From Lishizhenia tianjinensis (lineage in GTDB: Bacteria > Bacteroidota > Bacteroidia > Flavobacteriales_D > Crocinitomicaceae): 64,000 bases of DNA. The stretch spans positions 310,001-374,000 of the forward strand of contig NZ_FPAS01000003.1 in assembly GCF_900116425.1 (NCBI RefSeq). Direction: 5' to 3'. Below the pieces are notes generated by a model. It was not told the DNA's origin, made no database searches, and worked only from the letters and a program-made list of their open reading frames with translations. Positions 34,144 through 43,616 of this stretch are shown piece after piece. The translations under genes and the position numbers were made by a program. Each line of letters starts with the position of its first letter. Positions within the stretch are counted from its first letter, which is position 1.

Positions 34144-34395
34144 ATGAGAAAATTTAAAATCAATAGAAACTCTGAAATTGAACCTTCTGAAGAACAATTG
34201 AAAAGGTACAAAGACTTTGCTACGGTTTCTCATGGCTACAAAAAACTTACCAAGCGCCCGAAAAAGCCGTTGTATAGAGACCCTAAATTATTCTTAATCC
34301 TTTTCCTATTGGGATTAATCGCTTTTTTAGTCTTCTTAGAAAACGAAGAGGAAGCTACTACCAATGAAACACAAGTGGAGGAATCTTATGAGTGA
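34144..34395 (+). CDS. small single-pass membrane protein behind the sigma factor
   Basis: The 83-residue protein has a basic N-terminal half (MRKFKINRNSEIEPSEEQLK, KKLTKRPKKPLYRDPK), one membrane segment (residues 47-65) and an acidic tail rich in Glu and Thr. The topology would put the basic part in the cytoplasm, as in anti-sigma factors, but it has no recognisable anti-sigma domain. Spacing of 5 bp to the sigma-factor stop indicates co-expression. Its 3' end overlaps the convergent membrane-protein gene by 38 bp. I do not recognise the family. Confidence 0.6.
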   Translation: MRKFKINRNSEIEPSEEQLKRYKDFATVSHGYKKLTKRPKKPLYRDPKLFLILFLLGLIAFLVFLENEEEATTNETQVEESYE

Positions 34396-34951
34396 AAATC
34401 ACATGACTCTCCTCCTCTTCCAACACCTCGTAGAGTTCTTTTTTGTTCATGGTAAAACTTCTTGATCGCTTCCCTACCCTAATTTCCATTTGGTCGAAAT
34501 AAAACAAACACATTTGTTGATCACCAACACCTATGTTTTGCATCCCCTTTGCCGCCACCTTTATTCCGGAGCTAAAACTCATATTCAAGGCATCGGTTAA
34601 TTTATCATAGCTAACCGAAGTAAGTATCACCTCTTGATCTACCACTTTTTCCCCAGCCAGGTAAAGCATTCCTTTTTCTTTAGAAAAATTCTCCTGAAAG
34701 TTATGGGGATCAATGTAAATAAGATCGTTTTCTATCTCTGGCAAATCCGTTTCCACTACCTTCACCTTTTCTGTTGCCTTGCGCATAGATCTTTTGTAAA
34801 TTCCCATAGCGAGTAAAAGGGATAGTAGAACCAAGAAAAACACAAAAATTAAGGCTGGCGTACTTTGAAAAAAAGCATAAATGGCGACTCCTATGACCAA
34901 TACCCCTAAGATGGGTAAGCTCGCCAAAATAATAGATTTGATCTTTTGCAT
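34358..34951 (-). CDS. two-pass membrane protein of unknown function
   Basis: The start at 34951 gives 197 residues with two membrane segments (5-28 and 32-51) followed by a soluble domain of about 140 residues (LIYIDPHNFQENFSKEKGML, AAKGMQNIGVGDQQMCLFYF). An open frame reaches 35044, but its first 31 residues are unlikely. I do not recognise the soluble domain. The gene is convergent with the small membrane protein behind the sigma factor and divergent from mutS2. Its last 12 codons lie within the sigma-partner gene on the other strand. Confidence 0.55.
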   Translation of the reverse strand: MQKIKSIILASLPILGVLVIGVAIYAFFQSTPALIFVFFLVLLSLLLAMGIYKRSMRKATEKVKVVETDLPEIENDLIYIDPHNFQENFSKEKGMLYLAGEKVVDQEVILTSVSYDKLTDALNMSFSSGIKVAAKGMQNIGVGDQQMCLFYFDQMEIRVGKRSRSFTMNKKELYEVLEEEESHVIFTHKIPPLVFHW

Positions 34952-35062
34952 AGTGGATGTATTGCGGCTAATAATACATAAAAAAAGAATATCCGGGCTT
35001 GATAAACTTTCATCGAATAAATATTTTGCGACCAATACCCGCATTAATTCTAAAGAAATGAG

Positions 35063-35090
35063 TTGCGAATAGGATTAAATTTATTTTTGT
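35063..35090 (+). promoter_or_regulatory. promoter of mutS2
   Basis: TTG (35063-35065), then 16 nt, then TATTTTTGT (35082-35090), which matches TAnnTTTGY; the spacer is one short of the usual range. The box ends 6 nt before the ATG at 35097, so the leader would be nearly absent. Confidence 0.5.
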
Positions 35091-35096
35091 AATTAG

Positions 35097-37223
35097 ATGT
35101 TACATTACGATAAACAAACATACAAGGATTTAGAGTTTGATTTCCTCATTGAAAAGATGAGTGAATTTTGCGTGGGAGATACTGCCCTGCAACGCATACT
35201 CAATTTAGCACCCGTTAAAAGTAATACCAAACTGTTGGCAGATTTAAATAATGCCAACGAATACAAACAAATTAGAACGGAAGGCGAACAATTTCCGCGC
35301 ATAGATTTTGAAGAATTAAAGACAGAAATTCGCATGCTTCCCATTGCCAATTCTGCCTTACAAAAGGAAAGTTTCGGTCGATTATTGCGCGCTACCCTAC
35401 TGTGCAACACCCTTGTTTACTTTTTTAACAAAAGAGAAGAAGACTATCCTCATTTAAGTTCGTTGCTAGCGGATGTATATTTCACCAAAGAGATAGCAGA
35501 CCCGATTAATGAAGTATTCGACAAATCTGGAGAGATCAAAGACGATGCTTCAGAAGAATTATTTCAGATCCGTCAACAAATAAAAAGTACGCGTATACAG
35601 ATCAATAAAAACTTTGATAGAGAATTGCGTAAATTAATGAAGGACGGATTGGTAAGCGATACACGCGAAGCTTTCTTAGATGAACGTAGAGTATTATCTG
35701 TCATTTCATCTCATAAAAGAAAAGTTAGTGGTAATGTGGTGGGGTCTTCAAAAACAGGTGGACTCACCTATATAGAACCTCAAGTAAACGTTCCCTTAAA
35801 CAACGAGTTAGAACTTTTATTGGATGATGAACGCAAGGAAATTTTTAAAATACTAAAAGCACTTACCAAAGAACTATCTGTACATCTACCCTTGATAAAA
35901 GCGTATCAAGAATTGCTTACGGAGTTTGATTTTATTCAAGCTAAAGTAAGGCTAGCACTGATGTTTGATGGTGTTCTTCCTGCCATACAAGAAAATACGG
36001 AACTGGAGTTGATAGAAGCCTATCACCCCGTTCTACTTATGAAAAACAAGGCAGCCAACAAACCAACGATTCCCCAGTATTTGAGCATGGATAAATTCTC
36101 GCGCATGCTTGTAATTTCAGGTCCGAATGCAGGAGGAAAAAGTATCACTTTAAAAACTGTTGGTTTATTGCAATTGATGTTGCAATGTGGTTTATTGGTA
36201 CCGGTGCATGAAAACAGTAAAATGTGTTTTTTCAATGCCTTGTTAACAGATATAGGTGATAATCAATCCATAGAAAACGAATTGAGTACCTATAGTTACA
36301 GGTTGAAAAGAATGAAACATTTCTTGGAGGTGGCCAATAAGAAGACCATGCTTCTTTTGGATGAATTCGGAACAGGATCAGATCCAGATTTAGGAGGAGC
36401 ACTGGCAGAAGTGTTTTTTGAATCCCTCTACAATAAAAAGTGTTTTGGTGTAATTACCACCCATTATGCAAATATCAAACTTAAAGCTGATAAGCTTAGA
36501 AATGCGGTGAATGGTTGTATGCTTTTCGACACGGAAACGCTGGAGCCCTTGTACAAATTAAGCTTAGGTCAACCCGGAAGTTCCTTCACCTTTGAGGTGG
36601 CTCAAATCAACGGGATAGATATGGCTTTAATTGAAGAAGCTAAAACGCGTTTAGATGAAAAGAAGGTGAAGATGGACCAACTTCTGAGTGAATTACAGCG
36701 CGAAAAAACATATTTAGCACGTTTAAATAAAGAGCATATAGAGGCACAAGAAATTGCGTTAAAAGCCAAAAATAAATACGAAACTTCAAAGAAGAAATTT
36801 GAAGAAAAGCTGCTTGCCCAACAGGAATTGTACGAGAAAAACAACAACCTCATTCAAAAAGGTAAAAAGCTACAAAACTTCATCAATCAATATAAAAGCA
36901 ACGCCAAAGCAAAAAATGCCAACGCAGGTTTATTGCAAGAAGTTAAAAAGTATATTGCAACTGAGAAGTTTAAAATAGACGAACAAAAACGAGAAGTTGA
37001 ACTCAAGAAAAACGCAAACAAACCGCAAAAGAAACAACGCAATACTCCAAAAAAGAAAGACAATCAGTTTTTGGATAAGATAAAAGTTGGAAGTACGGTA
37101 AAACTGAATGAAACCAAACAAAATGGAACCGTTGAAGAACTCAATGGAAAAGAAGTTACGGTTAGTTTTGGATTTATGCGTTTGAAAGTAATGAAAGATA
37201 AACTTACTTGGATAAAAGACTAA
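35097..37223 (+). CDS. MutS2-family protein lacking the Smr domain
   Basis: MutS2 is a DNA- or ribosome-associated ATPase related to the mismatch protein MutS but without its mismatch-recognition domains. The 708-residue protein has the clamp and lever region (SHKRKVSGNVVGSSKTGGL, the MutS2 signature), Walker A GPNAGGKS at 342-349 and DNQSIENELSTYSYRL. Walker B LLLDEFGTGSDPDLGGALAE and a long coiled coil (about 510-670) follow. It ends in a small beta domain (FLDKIKVGSTVKLNETKQNG) and stops there, where most bacterial MutS2 proteins continue into an Smr nuclease domain of about 80 residues. The ATPase could suppress recombination or rescue collided ribosomes; nuclease activity is not expected. 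Confidence 0.9.
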   Translation: MLHYDKQTYKDLEFDFLIEKMSEFCVGDTALQRILNLAPVKSNTKLLADLNNANEYKQIRTEGEQFPRIDFEELKTEIRMLPIANSALQKESFGRLLRATLLCNTLVYFFNKREEDYPHLSSLLADVYFTKEIADPINEVFDKSGEIKDDASEELFQIRQQIKSTRIQINKNFDRELRKLMKDGLVSDTREAFLDERRVLSVISSHKRKVSGNVVGSSKTGGLTYIEPQVNVPLNNELELLLDDERKEIFKILKALTKELSVHLPLIKAYQELLTEFDFIQAKVRLALMFDGVLPAIQENTELELIEAYHPVLLMKNKAANKPTIPQYLSMDKFSRMLVISGPNAGGKSITLKTVGLLQLMLQCGLLVPVHENSKMCFFNALLTDIGDNQSIENELSTYSYRLKRMKHFLEVANKKTMLLLDEFGTGSDPDLGGALAEVFFESLYNKKCFGVITTHYANIKLKADKLRNAVNGCMLFDTETLEPLYKLSLGQPGSSFTFEVAQINGIDMALIEEAKTRLDEKKVKMDQLLSELQREKTYLARLNKEHIEAQEIALKAKNKYETSKKKFEEKLLAQQELYEKNNNLIQKGKKLQNFINQYKSNAKAKNANAGLLQEVKKYIATEKFKIDEQKREVELKKNANKPQKKQRNTPKKKDNQFLDKIKVGSTVKLNETKQNGTVEELNGKEVTVSFGFMRLKVMKDKLTWIKD

Positions 37224-37290
37224 AGCTATTCTTTAGTTCTGGCAACAATTTTGCGTTAGCGTAAACTCAACATTTATCAATACAAATCGT

Positions 37291-37860
37291 ATGAAAATTT
37301 TAAAAAACGTACTTTACCTTTCCCTTTTAGCTCTTCCTCTTTTAACGGCGTGTAACAAGAAAGGGTGTACAAATCCGGCAGCGAGTAATTATGCTGAAGA
37401 AGCCATAAAGGAAGACGGAACCTGCATGTATTTTAAGAGATTTAAAATCACACGTATAGAAGTTCAGGAATATGATACCTTGTATCTGGGAGATTACTAC
37501 GACGATTTAGATCAGACCAATGCAGACATGTACTTTGAGTTGAGAGATTTGAATAACAATCTTCTTTTTGCATCTGACGAAACGTATTTCGATGCTGCAG
37601 CTAATCCAGCGAATGACTATGAATTCGATTTTACAAAAGATACCATTTTCAATAATCTGAATGAAAGTTTAAAGTTCAGTTTCTGGGATTACGACCAGCT
37701 TTCAGATGATTTTGGTACTACCAATGATGATTTAATTCATGAAGAAATTATAGATTTTCAAACCTATACAGCTACTGATGCCCTGGATAAATTTCCAGGT
37801 CGTATAGAAATAAATACAACAAATATAGACTTTGATGTTTATATTCAATGGTTAGAATAA
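37291..37860 (+). CDS. lipoprotein with Cys-bracketed N-terminal repeat and C2-like domain
   Basis: The 189-residue protein has a signal peptide ending in LTAC (Cys21). A short module follows, GCTNPAASNYAEEAIKEDGT ending in Cys45, related to the C-T-x-P-x-A-x-NY...DDGTC repeats often seen in Bacteroidetes secreted proteins. The rest (about 50-185) is beta-rich with MYFELRDLNNNLLFASDE and FSFWDYDQLSDDFGTTNDDL. This resembles the acidic loops of C2 domains, which bind calcium and lipid or protein. It is predicted in the inner leaflet of the outer membrane or at the cell surface. It precedes the RimB-like protease gene by 5 bp and is probably co-transcribed; a link in function is not evident. 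Confidence 0.62.
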   Translation: MKILKNVLYLSLLALPLLTACNKKGCTNPAASNYAEEAIKEDGTCMYFKRFKITRIEVQEYDTLYLGDYYDDLDQTNADMYFELRDLNNNLLFASDETYFDAAANPANDYEFDFTKDTIFNNLNESLKFSFWDYDQLSDDFGTTNDDLIHEEIIDFQTYTATDALDKFPGRIEINTTNIDFDVYIQWLE

Positions 37861-37865
37861 GGCCT

Positions 37866-38294
37866 ATGAAAAGAGAGAAGTTTATTATAGGAAAAACTGA
37901 TAAAGCTGATTTTCCAGACTTCAACTTATCTGGAGTTAAGGTAAAAATAGATACGGGGGCTTACACCTCTACTATACATTGTAATGAAATTTGGGAGGAA
38001 GAAAATGAATTGAAAGTTGTTCTACTTTCGCCCCAACATTTACAATACACAGGAGAAATTATTACATTTAAGGATTATAGCTTAAAGAAGGTTAGGAGTA
38101 GTTCCGGACAGAGTCAAATTAGATACAAAGTAAAAGGTACAATTACTTTATTTGGAAAAACATTTAACACAGAGTTTACCTTATCTCACAGAGATAAAAT
38201 GAAATACCCTGTACTTTTAGGAAGAAAATTATTAAACAACAATTTTTTAGTAGACACGTCAAAAAAGAATTTATCACACAGTCAAACACATTAA
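37866..38294 (+). CDS. RimB-like ATP-dependent zinc protease / retropepsin-fold protein
   Basis: This 142-residue protein belongs to the Pfam Zn_protease family (PF05618), which includes RimB and has a retropepsin-like fold. The active-site motif KIDTGAYTSTIH (Asp29, Thr30, Gly31) and the later YPVLLGRKLLNNNFLVDTS are visible. In pseudomonads RimB works with the glutamate ligase RimK, trimming poly-glutamate tails on ribosomal protein S6. Here it lies directly ahead of rimK, which supports that pairing. The start at 37866 (MKREKFIIGK) is preferred to the open frame beginning at 37848, which lies inside the preceding gene. Confidence 0.83.
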   Translation: MKREKFIIGKTDKADFPDFNLSGVKVKIDTGAYTSTIHCNEIWEEENELKVVLLSPQHLQYTGEIITFKDYSLKKVRSSSGQSQIRYKVKGTITLFGKTFNTEFTLSHRDKMKYPVLLGRKLLNNNFLVDTSKKNLSHSQTH

Positions 38295-39173
38295 ATGAAG
38301 ATAGCAGTACTAAGTAGAGATGCCAACCTCTATTCAACACGTAGACTAGTAGAAGCTGGAATTACACGTGGTCACCAAGTGGATGTAATAGATCATTTAA
38401 AATGTAGTTTAGAAATGGAAAAGGAAAATCCTGCTCTATACTACAAAAACAGATATTTAGAAGGATACGATGCCGTAATACCTCGTATAGGTGCGTCAGT
38501 TACTTTTTTTGGAACAGCCGTAGTCCGTCAATTTGAAATGATGGGAATCTTTACCACAGTTAGTTCTAACGGTTTAAGTAATTCAAGAGATAAACTAAGA
38601 AGTTTACAGTTGCTTACCAAAAAAGGTGTGGGAATGCCAAAAACGGTATTTACCAATTACTCCAATAACGTAGAACATTTAATTGATGCCGTAGGTGGTG
38701 CACCTATAGTTATAAAATTACTAGAGGGAACTCAAGGATTAGGTGTTGTATTGGCCGAAAGCAAAAAAGCTGCAGAATCTGTTTTGGAAGCCTTTAACGG
38801 ATTAAAGGCCAGAGTTATCGTTCAAGAATTCATCAAAGAATCTAGGGGTGCTGATATCAGAGCTTTTGTGGTAGACGGAAAAGTGGTTGGAGCCATGAAA
38901 CGTCAAGGTAAGGAAGGTGAGTTTAGATCTAATCTTCACCGTGGTGGAAGTGCAAAAATAATTGAACTATCAGAAAGAGAAGAAGAAACAGCTATACGAG
39001 CAGCAAAGGCCTTAAACTTAGGTATTGCTGGTGTAGATATGTTGCAAAGTGCTCGCGGACCGTTAGTTCTAGAGGTTAATTCATCTCCAGGGTTGGAAGG
39101 TATCGAGCGCGCTACACACAAAGACATTGCAGGTGAAATCATTGAATACTTACAGCGAAAAATAAATGAATAA
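38295..39173 (+). CDS. rimK: RimK-family alpha-L-glutamate ligase
   Basis: RimK-type enzymes add glutamate residues through ATP to the C-terminus of ribosomal protein S6 or to other acceptors. The 292-residue ATP-grasp protein has [76 protein letters not shown] and the metal site [14 protein letters not shown]. The gene begins right after the RimB-like stop and overlaps the aspartoacylase-like gene by 8 bp. The trio is therefore a co-expressed module. Whether the acceptor in this organism is S6 or a small molecule such as a cofactor cannot be told. Confidence 0.92.
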   Translation: MKIAVLSRDANLYSTRRLVEAGITRGHQVDVIDHLKCSLEMEKENPALYYKNRYLEGYDAVIPRIGASVTFFGTAVVRQFEMMGIFTTVSSNGLSNSRDKLRSLQLLTKKGVGMPKTVFTNYSNNVEHLIDAVGGAPIVIKLLEGTQGLGVVLAESKKAAESVLEAFNGLKARVIVQEFIKESRGADIRAFVVDGKVVGAMKRQGKEGEFRSNLHRGGSAKIIELSEREEETAIRAAKALNLGIAGVDMLQSARGPLVLEVNSSPGLEGIERATHKDIAGEIIEYLQRKINE

Positions 39174-40107
39174 ACCCATCCAAATATTAGATACTATCGT
39201 TCAGCCGGGTAAAAAGGCCATCATTAATTTAGAGGTGGCCAAATTACACACGGCGAGTCCGGTAAACATTCCCATTATTGTAGAACACTCCAAGAAAAAG
39301 GGCCCCACTCTTTTACTTCTCGGGGGTGTTCACGGGGATGAAATCAATGGAATAGAAATCGTTAGAAAAATAGTTCGTTCTGGTTTAAATAAACCACAGC
39401 GAGGAACCATAATTTGTATTCCTGTTCTAAATATTTTTGGATTTTTAAACTTCATGCGCGAATTACCTGATGGTAGAGATTTGAACCGAAGTTTCCCTGG
39501 AACTGCCAGTGGCTCTTTGGCCAGTCAGTTCGCCTTTGCCTTTATGAAACACATTGCTCCCTTAGCTGATATCATCATAGATATACATACAGGAGCTGCC
39601 CAAAGAAATAACTACCCTCAAATTCGTTGCGACTTCTCCAATCCTCAAGCATTGGAGTTAGCAGAAGTTTTTGATGCTCCCTTCATTAAAGATTCTAAGT
39701 TAATTCCTAAATCCTTGCGCGAGGCGGTGAGTAAAAAGGGAAAAAACATCATACTATTTGAGGGAGGAAAAGCTAATCGTATAGATCCTTTTATTTTAGA
39801 GGAAGGGATACGCGGTATTAAACGTGTTATGCATCATTTAGACATGATAGATGAATGCGACGATTTACAACGTGGGTCTACACTTCTTAAAAATTCTAAA
39901 TGGTTGCGTTCACCACTTTCTGGGATGTTTGACTTACGCGTTCTGAACGGTTCTTATGTAGAAAAAGGAACGATAATAGGCGTAATTTCAGACCCATTCG
40001 GTAAATACGAACGTAGTTTTAAGTCACCCATGAATGGCTATATTTTTGCAGTAAATGAGTCTCCAATTGTAAACAAAGGCGATGCCATTTTCCACATTGG
40101 TTACTAA
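39166..40107 (+). CDS. succinylglutamate desuccinylase/aspartoacylase-family zinc hydrolase
   Basis: This M14-like zinc hydrolase of 313 residues cleaves N-acyl amino acids or related amides. Zinc ligands are visible in [14 protein letters not shown] (His56, Glu59) and [10 protein letters not shown] (His141). [20 protein letters not shown] and the C-terminal beta domain, rich in glycine and proline ([20 protein letters not shown]), follow. Homologues next to rimK and the RimB-like gene are frequent in bacteria, so it probably acts on the RimK product or another glutamyl conjugate; that is inference. It is convergent with the next gene with a gap of 2 bp and no visible terminator hairpin. Confidence 0.85.
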   Translation: MNKPIQILDTIVQPGKKAIINLEVAKLHTASPVNIPIIVEHSKKKGPTLLLLGGVHGDEINGIEIVRKIVRSGLNKPQRGTIICIPVLNIFGFLNFMRELPDGRDLNRSFPGTASGSLASQFAFAFMKHIAPLADIIIDIHTGAAQRNNYPQIRCDFSNPQALELAEVFDAPFIKDSKLIPKSLREAVSKKGKNIILFEGGKANRIDPFILEEGIRGIKRVMHHLDMIDECDDLQRGSTLLKNSKWLRSPLSGMFDLRVLNGSYVEKGTIIGVISDPFGKYERSFKSPMNGYIFAVNESPIVNKGDAIFHIGY

Positions 40108-40109
40108 AA

Positions 40110-41123
40110 CTATCTCGAAAGTTTCGTTTCGCGCTGAGAGGGTTTTCTATGGAGTATATAGAAGTGATATATACCTTTTAAATAACCTCCACCATATTGA
40201 AAGTGCATAATCAAGAAACTTCTTATTATTCCCAATGATTCTTTAAAACCATCTCCTTTTTTGGCTCCAAAGTATAGTGCTAAAAAAGCATAAAGCACCC
40301 AAATACTCAAGATGCCATACTTTAAAAACGGATGCAGTAAGGCTAGAGGTATACTCACAAGAGCAAAGAGTACAAACAAGGGCGGAAACAACTGTCGAAG
40401 CGTAGTTACAGCTTTGTGCTTCTTATTCACAAATACCTTCCAATACCCATATTGAAAGAACTGTTTTTTCAACCCGGCATACGTAGATCTAACATAATAC
40501 TTCAACCAAATTGAAGCTTCAAACCAGATCTTACCTCCAGCTTGCGTAACCCTAAAGTTAAATTCATCATCTTGGTTACGTACCAGTTCTTCATCAAACA
40601 TTCCAATTTTGTCAAATACCCACCTTGGGTACATAGGACTAGTAACCGTATCTGTATACCCAGATTTATCAAGTATTCTAAAATTCCCTACCCCCATTCC
40701 AAAAGGCGTATCCATGGCTTTAGAGATAATAGCCCCTTCTTGATTGGTGTATTCATTTATCAGCTTAGAGCCTACGCACCAGATGTCTGGATTTTCCTCC
40801 AAAATTTGAATTTCCTTCTCTAGATAGTCTTCACATATAATATGTCGAGCTCCAACAATTTGGTAATATTCACCAGTTGATTCTGTAATTCCTAAATTAA
40901 AAGCAACCGGAGTTACTTTGCGGTCATTTATGATTAAACGCAAGTTTGTGTATTTAGGCAGCAGTGATTGGACTAATTCTGTAGTCCCGTCATCACTCAT
41001 ACCATCGACAACCAACACCTCTACCTCTTCATTTTTACAAAGCGTATTCGCATAAATAGCCGAAATACATTCTTCAATGTATGCTACTTCATTTCTACAA
41101 GGAATTACTATGGATACTTTCAC
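40110..41123 (-). CDS. family 2 glycosyltransferase with C-terminal membrane segments (ExoA-like)
   Basis: The 337-residue enzyme has a GT-A domain: SIVIPCRNEVAYIEECISAI, VLVVDGMSDDGTTELVQSLL, NLGITESTGEYYQIVGARHI, and RNQDDEFNFRVTQAGGKIW with the catalytic-base region. Two or more membrane helices follow (about 225-290), as in ExoA-type enzymes of exopolysaccharide assembly. It probably adds a sugar to a lipid-linked glycan at the cytoplasmic face of the membrane. It is the last gene of the minus-strand glycan cluster, 68 bp after the GT4 gene. Donor and acceptor are unknown. Confidence 0.85.
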   Translation of the reverse strand: MKVSIVIPCRNEVAYIEECISAIYANTLCKNEEVEVLVVDGMSDDGTTELVQSLLPKYTNLRLIINDRKVTPVAFNLGITESTGEYYQIVGARHIICEDYLEKEIQILEENPDIWCVGSKLINEYTNQEGAIISKAMDTPFGMGVGNFRILDKSGYTDTVTSPMYPRWVFDKIGMFDEELVRNQDDEFNFRVTQAGGKIWFEASIWLKYYVRSTYAGLKKQFFQYGYWKVFVNKKHKAVTTLRQLFPPLFVLFALVSIPLALLHPFLKYGILSIWVLYAFLALYFGAKKGDGFKESLGIIRSFLIMHFQYGGGYLKGIYHFYILHRKPSQRETKLSR

Positions 41124-41191
41124 TACGCAATTTTGTTTGTTTTGGGAGATGCCAAAAGAATGGTGGCAAAACTAAAAAATATAACTCCTAC

Positions 41192-42286
41192 TTACTTTTT
41201 CTGTATAAGATTTTTGTAGATTAAAATTTGGTCCTCCAGGTTTCTCTCAAAATCATACCTTTCCTCAACCAAGTTCCTTCCCGCTAGTCCCATGGACGTT
41301 CGAAGTCGATAATCTGTTAACAATACCATCCTATCAACTATCTGATCTACATTTTCTAATGCTACTCTAAACCCTGTAACATCTTGCTCTACGACTTCCT
41401 TAAACCCACTTGCCTCACTACTTATTACTGGAATTCCTGAAGCAGATGCTTCTAAAACAGCAACGCCAAAACTTTCCCTTCGTGATAATGACACATATAC
41501 ATCTAAGTTATGAACCTTCTTAGGCACGTCGGTTTGATTAATACGTCCTAAAAAGGTTACACGATCATTTAATCCCAAATGACTAACTTTTTCCTCCAAA
41601 TTCTTCCTCTCAGAACCATCACCTATGATAAGTAGGGTATCATCCCTACTTGTTTTCTTGATAAAACTGTTGAAACTATCAATCAGAACATCGACTCCAT
41701 AAATTTTCTCCAAAGTTTTAATGGTACCAAAAGTGATTTTATCTTTATCTATATGCTGCTTTACAAAAAATTCATCTAGCTCAATACCAAAAGGAATTAC
41801 CTTTGTTTTTATTCCAGGTACAACATACTTTACATCGTTAACCATGGCTTCACTAGTTGAACAAATTATTTTAGATCTCTTAAATACGTATGCTAGAATT
41901 CTTTTGTGCAATTTAGATGTATAAGGAAATTCCTGAACATCGCTTCCCCAAACTGAAACCACCAAATTAGTAGGTCGAAACAATGCTGCTAACATGCCGT
42001 AAGATGTTGCGTAATGTGCGTGAATAACATCCGCTTTTGAGGCTTTAATTACTTTTCTCACCACATTGACCGCTTTTAGATAAGACAATTTATCCAGTAA
42101 CCCACTTTTACTTTGTACTTCGGGATTTACTCCAAAAAAAGTGCATTTGCAGTCCAACTCGGAATACCAATCAACTCTTGGAAAGGACATACTAAAGACC
42201 TCAACCTCAACACCCTTTGAAATCAGACCTCTTACCCATTTACGCGTATGAGATGAATTGATATCTGCTAAAAAAAGTACCTTCAT
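41192..42286 (-). CDS. family 4 glycosyltransferase
   Basis: The 364-residue GT-B enzyme has the GT4 layout: VLFLADINSSHTRKWVRGLI at the start, ADVIHAHYATSYGMLAALF, VVSVWGSDVQEFP and the nucleotide-binding region LLIIGDGSERKNLEEKV. The C-terminal E-x7-E motif is in SLSRRESFGVAVLEASASGI, followed by PVISSEASGFKEVVEQDVTG. The start at 42286 (MKVLFLADI) is preferred to the ATG at 42298, which would add four residues. The gene is between a GT2 and an O-antigen-ligase-like gene in a surface-glycan cluster. The sugar transferred is not predictable. Confidence 0.9.
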   Translation of the reverse strand: MKVLFLADINSSHTRKWVRGLISKGVEVEVFSMSFPRVDWYSELDCKCTFFGVNPEVQSKSGLLDKLSYLKAVNVVRKVIKASKADVIHAHYATSYGMLAALFRPTNLVVSVWGSDVQEFPYTSKLHKRILAYVFKRSKIICSTSEAMVNDVKYVVPGIKTKVIPFGIELDEFFVKQHIDKDKITFGTIKTLEKIYGVDVLIDSFNSFIKKTSRDDTLLIIGDGSERKNLEEKVSHLGLNDRVTFLGRINQTDVPKKVHNLDVYVSLSRRESFGVAVLEASASGIPVISSEASGFKEVVEQDVTGFRVALENVDQIVDRMVLLTDYRLRTSMGLAGRNLVEERYDFERNLEDQILIYKNLIQKK

Positions 42287-42330
42287 AAAACTACCCAACT
42301 TGGGTCATTAATTAATCTTTATCACTTTTA

Positions 42331-43584
42331 CTAATTTAGGGTGCCTATGGGTTCTTTTGATTTAATAGATATAAAAAAGGTGAATATAAAACATGTAATT
42401 ATTACTCCCACCTGTCTTTCCAAAAAGGATTCAAATAAGCAAGTAATGAAAATAATAATTGCAAAGTAAAAAAGATTGGCATCTTCAAACCTCTTATGGT
42501 AAAGTATTGGATAAAACAAAAGAAATAGTAAATACACCACACCAAAAATACCAAAGGCAATACCGGTTTGAAAGAATTGCGAATGAGGGTTTAATTTCTC
42601 TTTAACAAAGTAATCATAACCATATTCAGTATACTTCTTGTTCAAAACATCTTTAACATCTCCAGTACCTACACCCATTGGATGTTCTTTCATAACATCA
42701 AACGAAAAATTGTACAATGCCATTCTTACCATAGACGACTTTCTATCCTCGTGGTGTTTAAATATAAATTCATCTGGATTCTTTAAAAAATCTTTAAGAA
42801 CATATCTGGTATAGTCGACTTCTTTTCCTATTCTATCTATTTGCAAAGTACCAAAAACACTAGTCAATAATAATAAAACGGCTAAAAACCTTAATCTTAC
42901 ATTCTGTATTTTTCTTAAAAACTTCACTAAGAAGAGACAAGACAAAATAAAAACACAAATCACACTACTTAAGGAACCTAACAAGATAATGGCACTAAAA
43001 ACCACTATAGAATAGCAAGTTTTCATCCATAATTTACCACTAAACACTTTGCTATCTGTAAGCACCAAGAGAAGCGCCATAATATAAATTAAAGACAAAT
43101 AGGTACTGTGCATTTGAAAACCAAAATTGACAGAGGTAAAACATAGCTCCCCATGTCTTAACAAGCAATTTACAGCCATTATATATGAGAGAAAGATCGC
43201 CAGAAAGGAACCTATTACTAGTCCCATTTTCCCCATGTAAACAACCTTAGAAGTTATGGATCTATGCGTAAAAATGAAAAGCAATGGAAACAATAGAAAA
43301 GAAAACTTAGTTTCCAAGTCTTTTGCCCCGTAGCTTACGTTTTCAGTGAAGAACATTCCAACAACATGAAGGAAATAAAATCCAATGATAAGAAAGGGAA
43401 GTATGGAAATCTCAGATAGTTTAGGTTTCTTTACATGAGGTATTGCACTGATAAATAAAAAAATAATTGAAGGTACTATCAACTTTGTTGCATTAATTAA
43501 CACCACCGGGAGAATAAAAATCGATAGACCAAAAAGTTCTTCAAACTTAAACTTAGAACCTAGAAATGCTTTATTCACAACCAT
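42331..43584 (-). CDS. O-antigen ligase/polymerase-like membrane protein (first of two)
   Basis: The 417-residue protein has about 11-12 hydrophobic segments and a long periplasmic loop containing MGVGTGDVKDVLNKKYTEYG and NPHSQFFQTGIAFGIFGVVY. The latter is the Wzy_C/WaaL-type signature PHSxxxxxxxxxGxxG. Such proteins either polymerise repeat units or ligate polymer to lipid A core. Its neighbour 43617-45002 is of the same class, so the two may share these tasks. No start alternatives stand out. Confidence 0.82.
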   Translation of the reverse strand: MVVNKAFLGSKFKFEELFGLSIFILPVVLINATKLIVPSIIFLFISAIPHVKKPKLSEISILPFLIIGFYFLHVVGMFFTENVSYGAKDLETKFSFLLFPLLFIFTHRSITSKVVYMGKMGLVIGSFLAIFLSYIMAVNCLLRHGELCFTSVNFGFQMHSTYLSLIYIMALLLVLTDSKVFSGKLWMKTCYSIVVFSAIILLGSLSSVICVFILSCLFLVKFLRKIQNVRLRFLAVLLLLTSVFGTLQIDRIGKEVDYTRYVLKDFLKNPDEFIFKHHEDRKSSMVRMALYNFSFDVMKEHPMGVGTGDVKDVLNKKYTEYGYDYFVKEKLNPHSQFFQTGIAFGIFGVVYLLFLLFYPILYHKRFEDANLFYFAIIIFITCLFESFLERQVGVIITCFIFTFFISIKSKEPIGTLN

Positions 43585-43616
43585 AGTAAAGAAGTAGAAA
43601 TTTATATCTCATTGTA

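Noticed and set aside
40100-40135. A terminator between the aspartoacylase-like gene and the convergent glycosyltransferase gene
   Set aside because: The only palindrome (CGAAA-G-TTTCG) has a 1-nt loop and cannot form a proper hairpin.
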